The translations under genes and the position numbers were made by a program. Shown in pieces: positions 1-15,000 of a stretch of 64,000 bases of DNA (within the stretch, counting starts at the first letter, position 1; each line of letters starts with the position of its first letter). Source of the DNA: Stenotrophomonas rhizophila (GTDB taxonomy: Bacteria; Pseudomonadota; Gammaproteobacteria; Xanthomonadales; Xanthomonadaceae); NCBI RefSeq assembly GCF_003651185.1, contig NZ_RCDC01000004.1, positions 475,868 through 539,867 of the forward strand. The letters run 5' to 3'. The notes beneath the pieces were generated by a model, which had not been told where the DNA came from, did not search any database, and worked only from the letters and a program-made list of their open reading frames with translations.

Positions 1-3000
1 CGCCGATGGCGAGCAGCCCACCTGCCGTGGCGGCCAGATCGCCCCCGCTGCGCAGCTGCTGCACATCCATCGCACCCGACGCCTCCAACTGCATCGCCGC
101 GCCGGAAGACAGCGTCTGCGCTACCAGCGCAGCACCGCTAGCCGCGTTTATTGCGCCCTGCGCCTGCAGTTCACCAATGCCCATCGCCCCGGTACTGCGA
201 AGCTGCGCATCGCCACCGATCCTGCCTTGGCCCAGGGTAAGTCCGCCGGCGCTGGTCACGACGGCATCCGCGCCAGCCTCCAGGTAACCGATGTCGGCGG
301 AGGCCGTCGCCAGCCGGACATCGGTTGCCGCATCCAGCAGATCCGCCTGCAGGTGCGCGTCACTGTGCAGCAACAGCGCACCCGATGCGGCAACCACGTC
401 ACCCACAGCACCCCCGTTGGGGAGGCGCAGGTGGATGTCACCGTGATCGCTGCGTGCCACGACAAGCCGGCCGACATCGACCGTGAGGGCCTGCGCGTCA
501 CTGCCGATTCCGTCGCCCGCCTGCAGGCTGGCCAGCACGTGACTGCCGCCACCGATATTGACCGCGGCATCCCCATTGGAGTGGATACGACCGTCCGCCT
601 CGAGCATCACGTTGCCGGTGGCCGCGGTACCGGTCACGGCCATCTGGCCCACGCTGATATCCGCGCTGGAACGCACCGCGACCACCCGGCCAGCACTCAA
701 CTGGCTTCCGGCGCCCATCGCGAAGCCGCCCGCGTCGATCTGCACGCTGTCGCCGGCGCTGACCTGCGCGCCTGCCGCCAGCGATGTGGCCTGCAGCGAG
801 AGCAGCTGCAGGACCTGGTCAATGGCGGCGTCCCCCAACTGCAGGCCGCCACCGGCGGCGACATTGGCGGAGGCAGCGCGCAGGTTGCCGATGCGGACAT
901 CCCCCATCGGGGCGCTGACAATCGCGTCGCCCGCCGCCTGCACCGAACCCAGGTCGGCACCGTTGTACCCGGTGGCGCCCAGATCGCCACCGGCCTGCAA
1001 ACGCACTGCGCTCAGCTTGCCCGCCGTGCTCAAAAGCTGCAGGTCGCCCCCTGCGGTAAGCGTGCCGATCGGCATATCCACGTCGCTGGAAAGACGCACC
1101 TCGCCCCCTGCCGCGCCATCCAGCCGACCGCCGGCAACGATGCGCAAGGCCAGCGAACCGCCGTCCTCGTCGCGGATGTCGTCGCGCACGGCGAGCTGGA
1201 TGTCGCGCCCGGTCAGCGTGCTCACGCCCTTCAGGTACGACAGCAGGCTGCCGCCGCCGACGTCCAGTACGACGTCCTGGTTCGCCCTCACCAGGCCGAT
1301 ACGCAGGTTCCCGTTCTGCTGGGCCAAGCGCACGTGTTCACCGGCGTTGGCCAGCAGCAGGCGGCCGTTGATCTGCACACGCAGCGGCTGACCATCGTGG
1401 CCCATGATGCTGCGCAGGGCGCTCAGGCTGAGGTCCTTGCCGACCCTCAGAGTCGCACCGGCCGCACTGCCACCGGTATCGGTGATATCGCCGTCACTGC
1501 CGATACGTACATCGCCACCGGCGTCGAAGCTGTTCAGCGCCAGTGACGTGCTGCCATGCAGGTAGGCATCGCCCCCCACATCGGCCTCGATCCCGCCCGT
1601 GGCTGCCAGCACCACCGGAGCCGTGCTGCGGATGCGCAGCGAGACCACCACGGCACCGCCGCGCACCTGATCGGGCGTGAGCACATTGCCGGCCGCGTCG
1701 AGCATCTGCACATCGCCCGGCGTGGTCGCAAGCCGCATGGCCAGCATCGCCTCGGCACTGAGGTTGCCGCTGTTCACGTCGGCCAGGCTGACCGTGTATT
1801 CCTTGTCCAGGCGGCCCAGGTCATCGCGGGCATGCAGGCTGACATTGCGCCCGATGATCACCGGTTCGGCATTCAGGGCTGAACCGGTGGAGGGTTCCAG
1901 CGCATTGGCGTTGAACACGTAGCGCAGCTGGTCCTGGCTCCACTGAGAGTCAGCCGTCATGCCATCAAGAAGTGCCGCCTTGCGTGCCGCGACCATCGCG
2001 CTGTCGCCACCGCTGGCAGCCAGCTCATAGCGGTACCCCGCGTTGAAGGACGCGAAGATCGCTTCCTGCTGCCAGCCGCTGCCGAAGGCGTCGGTGAACA
2101 CCGTCCCCAGACGGTTGAAGCGCTCGGCGAGGTAGTCACTTACCCCTGCATCGTCCAGGCTGCCGCCCCGCGCGGCTTCTGCCATGGAGCGGAACAGGTT
2201 GATGGCAGTGCCACCGGCCAGGTAGCGCCCATCGACGACACTGCCCAGCGCGTGGAGCTGGAAGTACTCGGCGTAGCTGGCGTCGACCTGGCTCTGGTAG
2301 CTGACGATCGACTGCTGGCCGCCGCCCTGGAACAGCTTGAGGTTGTCGCGCAGGCTGGCCAGCTGTGCTTCGTTGAGGAAGCTGGACGAGGCGCGCTGGG
2401 CACCGCTGTAGATCGAGCCCGAGGGGGCCTCGATCAGCACGTCACCGGCCAGCGACTCGATGCGCTGTACCCAGAAGTCGCCGCCGAGGTCGCGCAGCGC
2501 GATGTCACCGGTCGCCCGCGCCGAGATGAGCCCACCCTCCAGCGCGCCGTCGCTGCGGGTACGCTCGCCGGCATCGACCACCAGGGGCCGGGAGAGCGAG
2601 CCGATGGCGCCGTAGACGCTGTCCAGGGTGATGTCGGCACCGATGATCGACGCAGCATTGCCGGTGGCCGCACCTTCGATGTCGTACTTGGCGCGCAGCC
2701 ACACATCGCCACGGCCGGTGCCACTGCCGGCGCTGATCAGCACCTTGGCTGCCGAATCCACGTCCAGTGCAATGTCACCGCCCGCACGGGCCACCAGGTT
2801 GCCGGCAGCCACGGTAGCGCCGTTGGCATTGGTGTAAGACACCATCTGGACATCCAGCGGGTTGGCGGCTTCGCCGGCCTGTGCGCCGACAATGCTGCCG
2901 ATGCTGCCGGCCGCGTCGAGGGTAAGCTGGTTCGTGATGATCCTGGCGTCACGCGATGCGCTGACGATGCTCCCGTTCTCGCTGGTCAGGAAGGTCCGGC

Positions 3001-6000
3001 CATCGGTGTTCTTCAGAACACCATTGATACGGATGGTCTGGCCGGAGTCGACGTCGAGCAGGCCTGCATCGTTGGCGCTGAAGCTGATGCCGATCCGGTT
3101 GTCGGCCTTGGCCGTGTTGGTGACGACCAGCGTGCCACTGCGCGGGGCGCGCTGGTACCAGCTCGTGCGCCACGTGCCGCCGTCATCGAACTCATTACTG
3201 CCGGGGAAGCCGTAGTTGTAGCGGCAGCCACTTTCGTTCTTCTTTTCGCAGCGGTAGTTGACGCGCGAATTGAGGTTGCTGCCGAAGTCGCCGGTCAACT
3301 GTGACTCGAACACCGCCACGCCGCCTGCCTTGTTGCCGTACGTGACGCTGGACGTTTCCCACTGCTGGCCGTTGAAGACGGTGTTGTTGTCCCTGTCCAC
3401 CCAGCGCCAGTTCTCAGCAGTAAGCACGCCGTTGTCGGACTGGATGTTGCGCGCGATGCGGGCCGTCTGTGTCCAACTCGCAAACATGCCGGCGCGCGGG
3501 TCATACGCGGTCGTGTTGCTGAGGGCCGATACTCCGGGGGCATCCCAGTTCAGGGCATTCACTCCGCCCTGATAGCCCTTCACGTTGCCGTTGCCGTCGC
3601 GCAGATACCACGACGCGGTATTGAGCTCACGGTCGCGGATGGTGATCTGCCCGGGCGCCCCGTTGCCGACCAGGATGTTGCCAAGCTGCAGGCCCACATC
3701 GGCCAGGCCATTGTTGATGACCACCGAGCCCTTGCCACTGACCACATTGAGCGAGCCGGCGGTGGATGTGCTGACGATGCGGCCATCGAGGTAGATCGAA
3801 CCGCCACCGTTGGCCGAAATGTCCGGCACGATGAACTGGCGGTTGAGCGAATCGTATTTCAGGGCGATGCGGGAAGAACCTGCGCCGGATTTCGCCACGA
3901 ACATGGCAGGCACATCGAAGATGCCCTTGCTGGCCTGGTTGTCCTTGCCGTCGATCCAGGCGCGCAACGCGCTGCTTTCGACCAGGATTGCCGAGTAATC
4001 CACCGGCCGGCCGGCCTTCAGCGCGACATTGACGTCGATGTAGTTGGCCGTGATCTTGATGCCACTGCCGGCGTTCACACCGCTGCCCGTGCTGGGCACC
4101 TGGCCAAGGCTGGCGTTGCTGACGTCGTCGGGCTGCGTGGTGAGAAGGGTGCGCAGATTCCGGGCATTCACCTTTGGCAGGTAATTGGTGTCCTTGTGGC
4201 TGTACCGCGATACCACGCCACCGTCGTAATACTGCCCACCCAGCGCTGAAGCGGTGCAGTCCTTGTCGCCGATGCGATAGCGGCATGCACCAAACACCAG
4301 GATGCTGGGGTTGTTGACGTCGTTACCGGTGCCATACAGCAGATAGTCGGTCAAGCTCATGCCAGCGGCGGCGGCCGCTGCGCCGTACTTCGCGTTGGCG
4401 ATGTACGCCGCGGCATCGTCGGCATTGGTGATGCCAGATGCCACGCTGTGGCGTGCCCACAGCGCGCTCACCACACTGCCGTACCAGTTTTCCGAGCCCC
4501 GGTTGTAGCCGACCTCACCGTTGGGCGCATTGATCGTCACGCTTTCGGCGAGCTGCTCGCCCCAGCTCTGGATGTTGCCGAGCGCGTTGTACATGTCCAG
4601 CTCGCCGCCCGTGACCGAGATCAGCCCGCCCGCACCGATCGCAGCGGTGCCGGTGGTCGCCTCGTTGCGGATGCTCACCAGCGCATTGCTCTGGCCCGGG
4701 TTCTGGCTGACGCCGATGCCCAAGGCCTGGTTGCTGTTGCCGGTGAACAGCACGTTGCCGCCGCTGTACTCCGGTACCAGGATGTCCCCGGCCAGCAGCA
4801 GGTTGTCGGTACTGCGGTTGGTGATGGTGATCTTCGGCGCGCCCTTGGCGGTGACCGAGCCGCCACCGCGGATGTTGCGGCCATACAGGATCACATCGCC
4901 GCCGGCCGCATACAGGTCGCCGATGGTGTGCGTGTAGAGCGCGTTGCCGGCGATGGCATCGAAATCGTGGATGCCCGACGCGTTCAGTCGCGCCTTCAGC
5001 GCGCTGCTGAGCTCGCGCTGGGTATCGAACGGCAGCACATCGCCGCCCGCGCCGCTGCTGGTCAGCTTGCCATTGGCATCGATCAGGATATCCAGCACGT
5101 TGTAGCGCCCGGCAACGACGCGGCCATCGATCAGCACATCACCGCGGGTGCTGCCACCACTGCGGCTGTCGCGCACGGTGACGGGAATGAACCCCAACTG
5201 GTAGCCGGTGGCGGCGCCATCGGCGTTGCGGAAGACATTTTCACCGTAGGCACCGAGCGACACGAATGCGCCGCTGAGCAGCTCACTGCCCGCGGCCAGA
5301 GCGGTGCTCGCGTTGCTGTCCACCGTGGAGGACGCCGAGGAATCCGGCACCGCGATCAGCCCGCGGCTGTACCCCTGCGAGACCGCATTGGCGGCCAGGC
5401 GTGAGGTCCAGCCATTCATGCCGTCCTGGCCAGCGGAGACGAAAGCGTTGTGCAGCGATTCCAGCTTCGCGCCGCGGCCGACATTGACCTGCTGGTCCAT
5501 TGCCAGCGCCACGTCCGCGTCGGAGATGCCGACCGCGGCCAGCACACCCCAGGTGTTCACCAGCGCGGTGGCGCCGATGTCGGTCGCGGCGTAGGTGCCG
5601 ACGTTGAGCATGTAGCTGCTCTGCAGGCGCGCATCATCGCCGATGTTCACGCGGTTGCCGAGCACCGCATTGGTGCGGGCTTTGACCACGGCGGCATTGA
5701 TCGCCCCGCCGGTGGTCAGCCCCGCCCGGTCATCGGTGTTCGCACGGGTGTTTGCCACGATGTCCAGCGCGCCACCATCGCCCGGCGTCGGTGCGACACC
5801 GGCACGCAGCAGGGCGCCCTTGCCGATATCGATGGTGCTGCTGCCATCCAGCCGGGTGACCACCTGTGCGGCACTGCCACTGAGGACACCGCCGCCGGCC
5901 GCGCTGGCGGCAAGCTCGCTGCCCAGCGTGCCGGTGTAGTTGTTGTCGGTGCGCAGCACCAGCGATCCGGCCGAGACAATCTGGGCATCCTCGTCCACCA

Positions 6001-9000
6001 GCAGCCCGACGGTCGCGTCCGCACGGTTGCTCACGTTGGCGCCACTGGCGTTGAGGACGCCTGCGCTGGTGCTGTTCGCGCTGCCCGCGTAGTGGCTGTC
6101 GTGCAGCGCCCGGGCGTCAAGGCGACTGACATCCAGCACGGCGTTGCGGCCGATGGACAATTGCGTGGTGCTGCCGGTGTGCGTCGCTGCCAGCGCCGCG
6201 TTGCCCGCAATGAGCCCGCCGGTGCCCGCCGTGGCGTTGGCGCGATTCTCGTCCTTGCCGCTGGCGGCGAGCGTGGTGTTGCCTGCGTACAGCAGGCTCC
6301 CGGCCCCCACGGTGACGCCGGTGGTCGCCGCGGAACGCGCGTTGGCATCGACGACGCCAGCGGCCAGCAGCCCCGCCACGCTCAACCCGGTGGCATCGGC
6401 ATGCTGATTGCTGTTGTTGACTGCGCGCATCGCGATCGTGCCGCCGCGCGCGTAGTCGGTGATGTTGTTGATGGAATAGGCCTCACCCTGCACCACCACG
6501 TTGGACCCAAGCGCTGCCTGCACCGCGTTGGTACTGGCAGCGGTGGCGAAGGCGCCGGCGCCGGCCAGATACAGGCCACCGGAACCGGCGACCGCGCGTG
6601 CATCCACGCTCCCGCCGTGGACGCTGGCCAGGACATCCAGCCCACCGCGGTTGGACAGCACCACACCATTGCCTACATGGGCGTCCACCTTGGCACGGGA
6701 GGTGGCATCAGCGACCGCCGCACCGACCGCCAGCCCGCCGGCCAGTGCAGCACCGAAGGCCTCGGCCGAGACCTGCGGGGTGGCCTCGGCATGCACCTCA
6801 ATGCTGCCGCCCACCCCGGATACGCGTGTCCGCTCGCCCAGCCAGGCGCGCACGTCGGAGCCATCGTCGGCCAGTGCGACGGCGGCGCTGACGCCGGCCA
6901 ACACGCCACCGGCCGCACCCCACGCGCCCGCATGCGCGCCGCCCAGCGAGCTGGCGGCGAAGGTCACGTTGCCAAAGCCGGCCAAGGTACTGTCGTTGTG
7001 CAACCACGCCTGGACGTTGGCGTTGCGTGCCGCGGTTGCAACGACCGCACCGGCCGCGAGTGCACCGGCCGCCATGCCGGTGGCTGTCACATCCAGCGTG
7101 CTGGCATCGCTGGCACGGACCGCAAGACCCTGGCCCTGGCTGCCTGCCTGCAGGTCACCGGCCACCGTGGCCGATACCGTCTGTTCCAGGCGCGCCAAGC
7201 CGATGGCCGCACCGGCGCCCACCAGGCCGGCACCGCCGGCATAGACGTCCAGACCTGCGGCCTTGCCTGCGCTGCCGTCGCCGGCGTTGGCGAGCACCGC
7301 GATGGAACCGGCCCGCGTGGTGTTCGCCGCCAGCACTGCCTCGGTTCTGCCATACAGGCCGGTCATGCCGAATGCGCCGCCCACCCCGAGGCCACCGGCG
7401 CCGAGGCCACCGACCGTGTTGCGGCTGCTCATCAGGGTCTGCGCGCTCACCTCAAGCGCGCGTGCCTGCACGCTGCCGCCACGGATGCTGGCGCTCACCA
7501 GGTCCCCACGACCCTGCAGACTGCCGATGTCCACCTGGGCGCGGCTGTTCAGCGCGCCCGCGCCCTGCCCCCCCAGGGTGCCGTCCAGCGCGGCGGCGTC
7601 GATCTTCTGGCCATTGCCCAGCTGCTTCAGGCTGGCAAAGGTGCCACCCAGTTCCGTATCACTGTCACCGCGGTCGCCAATGCCGGCCAGCAGCAGCCCG
7701 GCAGCGCCGCCGATGCCGGTGGTGGCGCCCACGCCAGCCGTCACGGTGACCATGTCCACCGCACGATCGGAGACGGCATTCACATCGATGCTGCCCGTGG
7801 TCGACAGCGTGCTGTCTTCCACGGTGGCCTTGACGGTGCTGCCAAGAATGGCCACCGAGGCGCCCGCACCTACACCGCTGCCGGCGATGCCCACGCCCAC
7901 CGCACCGGAGTACGCGGACAGCCGCAGAATATCCTCGGCCACCACCGCCATATCGGTGGCATCCACCGAGGCCTGGGTGACCAGCGCACGGGTGTCGTTC
8001 TGCAGCAGGTGCACCTGTGCCATGCCGGCGATGCCGGCGGCGCCGGCACCCGCGCCGCTCACCGCCACGCCGTTGAAATCGGAGCGGCTGCGCGCGTTCA
8101 CGTCGAGGTCGCGTGACACGAAAATGTTGGTCGCGCGCCCACGTTCGCCCACCTGCGCCAGCGTGGTTGCGGTGCCCATGTTGACCAGCGCGGTGCCGGC
8201 CACCGCCGCGCCACCCCCGACGGCGCCTGCGCCGCCCACCAGCGAGGCGGCGTTGTCGCTGTTGGCGTTGACCGCCAGGGAGCCCGCCCGCAGGGTGCCG
8301 CCCAGCACGCTTGCGCGGGTATCGGTGGTGAAACTGTTGACCACGCCGGTGGCGGCGCCGCCGGTCAGGCCTGCGGCCGCGCCGACCACGATCGCCAGCG
8401 CGTTCTGGCTTGCATTGGCCTCCACGGTCACCGCGTCGGCGGCCGACAGGGTGGCGCCCTCGATGCTGGCGCTGGCATGGCTGTCGAACAGGTTGGTCGA
8501 GAGCGCGCCCGCCCCCGAGAAGACGCCCGCGCTGGCAGCGATGCCGGCCACATAATTGGCCGAGGCCACGTGATGGCTGGCGCGCACATCCACGCTCTGC
8601 TCCGCTGCGGCGAGACCTGCGCTGTCCTGGTCGGGGTCGCTGCTGGTGCCCAGCCCATGCTGGTTGATCCGTGCGTCCTTGATGATCGCGGTGGTACTGC
8701 CGGCGATGTCGTTGACGGCCGCCATCACCGCCACCGCACCACTGGCGATCGGGGTGGTACCCAGCGCGCCACTGACGCCGATGGTCCTGACCTGCTGGCG
8801 CGTGGCCGCATTGACCGCGATGCCATGCACGTCGATATGGCCGGTGCCCAGGTCCACGGTGTCGAAGGCCATGCCGGCGGCGTCGGTACGGGTGCTGTGG
8901 GTATTGCCCGCCGTGCGCCGGCCACTGTCCACGCCTGCCAGCGCATCTCCCAGGCCCAGCGCGGTCACGGCAGTTCCGGCACCGGTGATCGCCGCCTCGG

Positions 9001-12000
9001 TGCTGCCATCCACCAGGTTGACGACGGTCCCCAGGCCGATGCCCGCGTTGACGCCCCCGCCGACGCTGCCGGCGTACACGTCAATCTGCTGCGCCTGCGC
9101 GGCGAGCACGCCGACGTTGTCCTGTGCGAGGACATTGGCGCCTGCTTCAATCCGTGCCGAGACGGCGCCCTTCATCCGGTTGACCGCCACCGAGGCTGCG
9201 CCACCGACCGCGCCGCCGCCGCCCAGGCCAGCGGCCACGGTGCGGATGCGGTTGCCCTGTCCGCCGGCCGCACCGGACGCATCTGCCTGCACCAGTAGAT
9301 TGCGGACATCCAGCTCCAGCGCGCTACCGGACACCACCGCCGAGGTAGTGCCGCCGATATCGTTGTAGGCCACTGCCGCGCCCACGCCCACGCTGCCGCC
9401 GACCGCTGCGCCACCCGCCAGCGAATCGATGCTGCGCTCGTCACGGGCGCTCACCTTCACATCGGCCAACGCGTTGTGCAGGCTGCTGTCAGTAAGGCTG
9501 GCCTGGGTATCGGAATGGATCAGGTTGGTGGTGACACTGCCGGCCACCGCGGCCGTGCCCGCCCCCGCACCGGACACGGCCGCGGTACGCACCAGGCTGC
9601 GGTTGGCCGCATCGATGCTCAGCGCACTGGCGCCGCCCAGCGTGGCATTGTCCACCACGGCACGGGTACGGCCGCCGATGTCGTTGACGCTGCTGGCTGC
9701 GCCGATGCCTGCCGTCCCCCCGGCCGACAGCGCGCCCCCCAACGAATAGGCCGCACCCGAGGTGTCGGCGCTGACGGACACTGCACCGGTGATGCCACTT
9801 CCCTGCCCGGTGACACCCCGCAGGCGGGCCTCGGTGAGGGTGTCGATCAGGTTGGTGGTGTTGCTGCCGGCAATGGACGCGGTGCCCCCCAGCGCACCGG
9901 CGATGGCCAGTGTCTTGGTGGTGGCGGCCGACGCCGCACTGACATCCAGCGCAGTACTCACCTCCAGCGCGGTTCCATCCACCTCGCCCAGCGTGGTATC
10001 GCCGATGGTGGCCACGTTGATCGCCGCGCCGATGGCGGCGGTGCCGCTGCCGGCGACCGCACCGGCCAATGTGTGGATACGCGATTCGTTGCTGGCGGCC
10101 ACCTGCACGATGCCTGCCTGCACGCTGCCTTCCCGCAATGCGGCCTCGGCATGGTTGTCGATCATGCTCCAGCCCACCGAGCCTTGAATGGCGACATTGT
10201 TGGCTGCGCCTGCGGCAACCGCACCGGACAGGATCCTGGCGGCATTGGCGGCCTCGACATCGACCCGGCCAGTGCCAGCGGTCAGCTGCGCATCATCGAC
10301 CAGCGCCAGCGTGGTGTTGCCGATGTCATTGATGGTCAGCGCCGCACCCACGGCGACCTTGGAGCCCAGCGTTGCCGCCCCCGCCAACGAGCCGATGAAG
10401 GATTCGTCGCGTGCCTGCAGCTGGATGCTGCCTGCGTTGAGCTGTGCGCCATCCCGCGGGACCTGGCCCTGCGCGTCCGCCAGGCCACGGCCGACCAGCA
10501 CCGAGGTGGTGTTGCCGATGGCGTTGTAGGACGCACTGCCCACCCCGGTGAAGTTGCCGGTGCTGCCGCCGATACCGGCACTCACTGCCAGGATGTCGGA
10601 CTGGTCGGTGGCCGTGAGCGCAATGCGCCCGGCATTGAGCGTGGCATCGTTGACCGAGACGGTATGCGTGTTGTTGATGGTGTTGTAGGCGAAGGCCACA
10701 CCGGCATTGTTGCCACCCACCTGGACCATGCCGGCAACGGCGATGATCGAGCTGCGGGCATTGTTGCGACCCGCCGCATCTACCCGCGTATCGTCAGTGC
10801 TGGCGGTATCGGCATTGGGGTCGACCTCGATGGGGCCGATCCCGGCGCCACAGTAATCGACCGCAAAGCCCGAGCCGCAGCCGTCGCTGGTGCCACGCAG
10901 GTCGTCGATCGTCGCCGTCCCGGCGAAGGCTTCGATGTCACCACTGGCAGTGATGCGGCTGCCGCCGTCAATGCTGGCGGCGGTCTGGCTGGCGATCTGG
11001 TTGACCAGCACCGAACCGGCGATCGCCACGCCGTCGCTGCGCGTGGACGCGCCCCCACTGGCAGCCGCCGCCACGATCCGCGATGCATCGGCCGCACGCA
11101 CGCGCACGTCCTGTACGCCCTCGATGTCGGCACCACTGACTGACGCGCGGGTGCTGTCGCCCACTTCGGCATACGTCACTGCCGCCCCCAGGCCGGCCTT
11201 GCCACCCGCATACAGTGCACCACCCCCGTTGGCGATCTTCGAGGCGTTCACGGCCTTGACATCGACATCGGCGGCCGCGCCGCTCATGCCGCGGATGGTG
11301 CCCCCGACGATGCTGGCGGCCGTGTCGTTGTGGGACATCGCCACGGTCGCCGAGATCGCGCCGGCACCGGCCGAGCTCTGGTTGGAGGAGGCATTCACGC
11401 CCACGCTCAGCCCGACGTTGACCTGTTCGCTTTCGTTGCGTGCGGTCACCGTGACGGTGCCGGCATCCTCCACGGTACTGTCGCGCAACTGCGCGGTGGT
11501 CGTGTTCTGGATGTCACCATAGGCCACGCCACCGGCCAGCGATGCGCTGCCCTGGGTGTTGTCCGACCCGGCCGCGGCCACCGACAACGCGCCGCTGACG
11601 CTGACCAGCAGCGTCTGGTTGGTCGCGGCAAGATCCAGCTTCAGGCCCTTGCCGCTGTTGTCCTTGACCACGGCCGAGCTGATGTCCGCCTTGGTGTTCT
11701 GCCGGGCACGATTCACCGTCGCACTGCCGGACAGGGCGATGCCGAACTTGGGTTGCGGCGTCTGCGCGCCCTGCCCCTGCCCCGGTGCTGCATTCCCACT
11801 GCCCAGCAGGCCCTTGGCCTTGTCGAAGTACGCGGTCAGCCCGGCGCTGCCGTTGCTGTCTGCCTTGTTGGCCATGCCTTCCAGCGCCGTGACCTTGCCG
11901 AGCGCACGGGTCTTGAGTGAATCCAGGAAGCCAGGATTCTCCGCATTCTGCTTCGCCGCCAGCTCATCCTGGGCCTTCTGCAGCTGCTCGGACGAGCTCT

Positions 12001-15000
12001 TGGCGACTGCGCCGGCTGCGGCCACTGCACCGGCCAGCCCGCCGCTGGTGGCGTTGACCGCCAGCTCACCCGTGGTGACCGCGCCTACCGGCCCCGTGCT
12101 GCTGCCGGTGGCGAAGGCTGCAGGCACCGCACCGATGAAGGCGCGGGTATCGGTGTCCAGCTGCTGGTAGGCAACGCTGGCCCCCACCGACACACTGTCG
12201 CTCATCGCAACCGCGCCGGCCACGGACCACACGAACAGGTCTTCATCGGCACGCACGCCAACCGTGGCGGCACGGATGTCGGCACGGTTGCTGATACCGG
12301 CCAGCGTGGTGCTGTCCAGGTCGAGCGCGGTGGCCGTTCCGCTGACACCGATGCTGCCGCCCTGGCCTGACTGCAGCGCCAGCGCCACCACGGTTTCTTT
12401 GTTGTCGGCCTGCACTGCCAGGCTGCCTGCACCGGCATCGACGCGGACGCCATCATGGATGATCGCCGCCGCCGTGTTCTGGTAGTCGATATAGCCGACG
12501 CTGCCGCCCAGGGCAGTTCCACCCTTGCCGACGTTGCTGTCCTTGAGGTTCTTCAGGGCAAGATCACCGGCCGCGTGCAGCCCGGTGACGTCGGTGTTGG
12601 CGCGCACGGTGGTGGTGGCGTCAAACGTCCGGCTGCGCGCAGCGCCGGCATGGTCCTCACCCTCCAGCGCGGCGCTCCACGCCGCGGTGCTGGTGTCGCG
12701 GGTGGTCAGCGAGGCACCAGCGGCGACATCGGTACGTGCGCTGTTGGTGGCCTTGAACCAGCTGACCGCGCCCCCGATGGCCACTTCCTCGGCCGAGCCC
12801 CGCGCCGCCGCGTACGAGGCGAACAGCTCCGATGGGTCGGTGATCAGGTCCTTGGCGGCGGAGATCGAGGCCTTGAACGCGTCGAAGCTGCTGAAATCCG
12901 GGACGGCACCGGTGAGCGCACTGAAATCACGCGGCAGGCGTACGTCCGACGACAACCCGATGCGTTGCGCCGCGAGCTCGGCCGAACTGCCCACCAGGGT
13001 CCGTGCCTCATGGGTGAGGTTGGCGATATTGACCGCCCCGGACAACGCGAACGCTGAACCATCCGCGCTCTTGCCCTTGGCCAGCACATTGCTCATCGCA
13101 TGGTTGCCGATCTGTGCATCGGTTACCTGGCTGTCGACCACGATCGCGCCGGCGCTGTCGACCTTGGTGCCCGCGCCGATGCTGGCGGTGGCCGCATGGT
13201 CGCCGTCGACAACGCTGATCGCCCCGCCGAGGCGGAAGGGCGACGCCGTGGTCGGGGTCGTCGCCGGCGGCGTGCTGCCACCGTCCTCGCTGCCGCTCAG
13301 CTTGGCGATGGCGCCGCCAATGCCGGCGCCGGCCAGCGACTGCGCCACACTCATCAGCCCATCGCTGCCGCTGCTGATCGCTTCCACCTGTTCCTGGCCG
13401 GGCAACGGCTCGCTCTTCGGGCCGGTAATCAGCGTGCTGGTCTTGTTGAGGCGGGTGATGCTGGCCGCCTGCACGGTGACGTCGCCCGCCGTGGTGCGGG
13501 TATCACGGTCCAGGCGTGCTTCGGCCGCGATATCCTGCAGGCTGATCGCGCCGGCCAGGCCGACCGCGCCATTCTTGTCGGCGCGCGCCGTGGCGGAGGT
13601 GTCCAGAGAGACTGCGTTGACCGCCGAAACGTTGACCCTGCCGGCCTGCAGCAGTGGCCCACCGGCTTCAATCACCGCGCGGGTGTCAACGTTGACGTTG
13701 CTGATCGCCGCCGTGAACGCAGCGGTCGTGTTGTTCACCGCGAACGATTCGGCCGCAAGCTTCAGCGTCGTATCGGCATCGGCCTTCACCGCCACATCGC
13801 CGCCCGCCACCAGCGTTGCGCCCGAGCGCACGATGGCTTCCGTGGTGGCGTTGATCTGCGCGTATGCCGCGCCCAGGCTGAGCAGGTGCTTTTTCGGAAT
13901 GGGGTTGCCATTGGCATCCTTCACCGGGTCGCCGTTGGCATCGGTCACCACATCGCCCTTCTCGTACGTCTTTCCGGCGGCCGAATTGTCGATGGCCTGC
14001 CGGGTGCTGGCGTGCAGCGTGATGTCATCGCGCGCGGTCAGCGCCGCGCTGTCCTTCACTTCCACCCGCGCCGTGGTGGCGCCGTGCAGGAACGAGATCT
14101 GTTCCCCCAGCAGCTTGTCCGCCCCCAGGTTCACCAGCGCATCGCCGAGGTCCGTGAGGTTGCTGGAGTCGGTGACGCTGTTGACGAGGTCGGCCTTGAT
14201 CTCGTCGAATACCGCACCGTCCTTGTCGTAGCCGGAATCAATGACCGCAAGCGCGGTCAACTCGATATCGTCCGCCTCCAGACGTGCGTTGCCGCCCACC
14301 GTCACCGAAGCATCGGCACTGCGCACGCCCAGCCCGGTATCGGAGATCGCCGCCGCGCGCAGCTGAATCCGGCCGCCCTCGTTGACCAGGACCAGCGGCT
14401 GCGAGGCGCCGGTATTGACGGCCGCCTCGATGCCCTGCAGATCGCCATTGGCATCGCGCGGGCCGGCCGGCACGTACAGCGTACCGGTGACATCAATGGC
14501 CTTGGCCTGTACGCGGATGCCGTTGCGTGCGTTCACCGTCCCGTGCAGCTCCACCGTCTTGTCGGTGAGCTGTCCCGGCGTCAGCGTGCCGTACATCAGG
14601 GCATCCAGGCTCTCTCCGGCGCCGAGGATGTCGCTGGCCGTGGCGCGGTTGGCCGTGGCCACCGACAGCGAGCCGACATTGAGCACGCCACCGTTGCCGA
14701 CCACCAGGCCATCCGGGGCGACGAAGAACACCTTGCCGCCCACCGCATTGGTCGATTCCAGCACGCTGTTGAGGTTGCCGTTGATGTACGCACGCGCGTC
14801 GGTGACCAGGTTGACCAGGTTGTGCACCTGTTGCTGACCCTGGGTGGGTAGCACAAGATCAACGGTCTGGCCGAGTTCCACGCCGAACTGCCGGAAGGAG
14901 TTGAAGGCGACCTGATTGCCGGCCGCGCCCTTCACTGTGCCGGTGGTCACCTTCCAGTGCGGATCGTTGCCCTGCCGCGTCACGTGGGTGTCGGTGCGAC

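Noticed and set aside
1-500. Possible contact-dependent inhibition toxin at the end of the adhesin
   Set aside because: The C-terminus and any immunity gene lie outside the window, and the visible end is still in the structural part.
5450-8116. 888-codon plus-strand open frame opposite the adhesin gene
   Set aside because: It is the antisense shadow of the repetitive, GC-rich adhesin gene; the protein is low-complexity (Gly/Ala/His/Arg) with no domain, signal or ribosome-binding site.
13100-14851. 583-codon plus-strand open frame opposite the adhesin 5' end
   Set aside because: The opposite frame encodes the conserved adhesin N-terminal domain; the plus-strand product has no recognisable motif.
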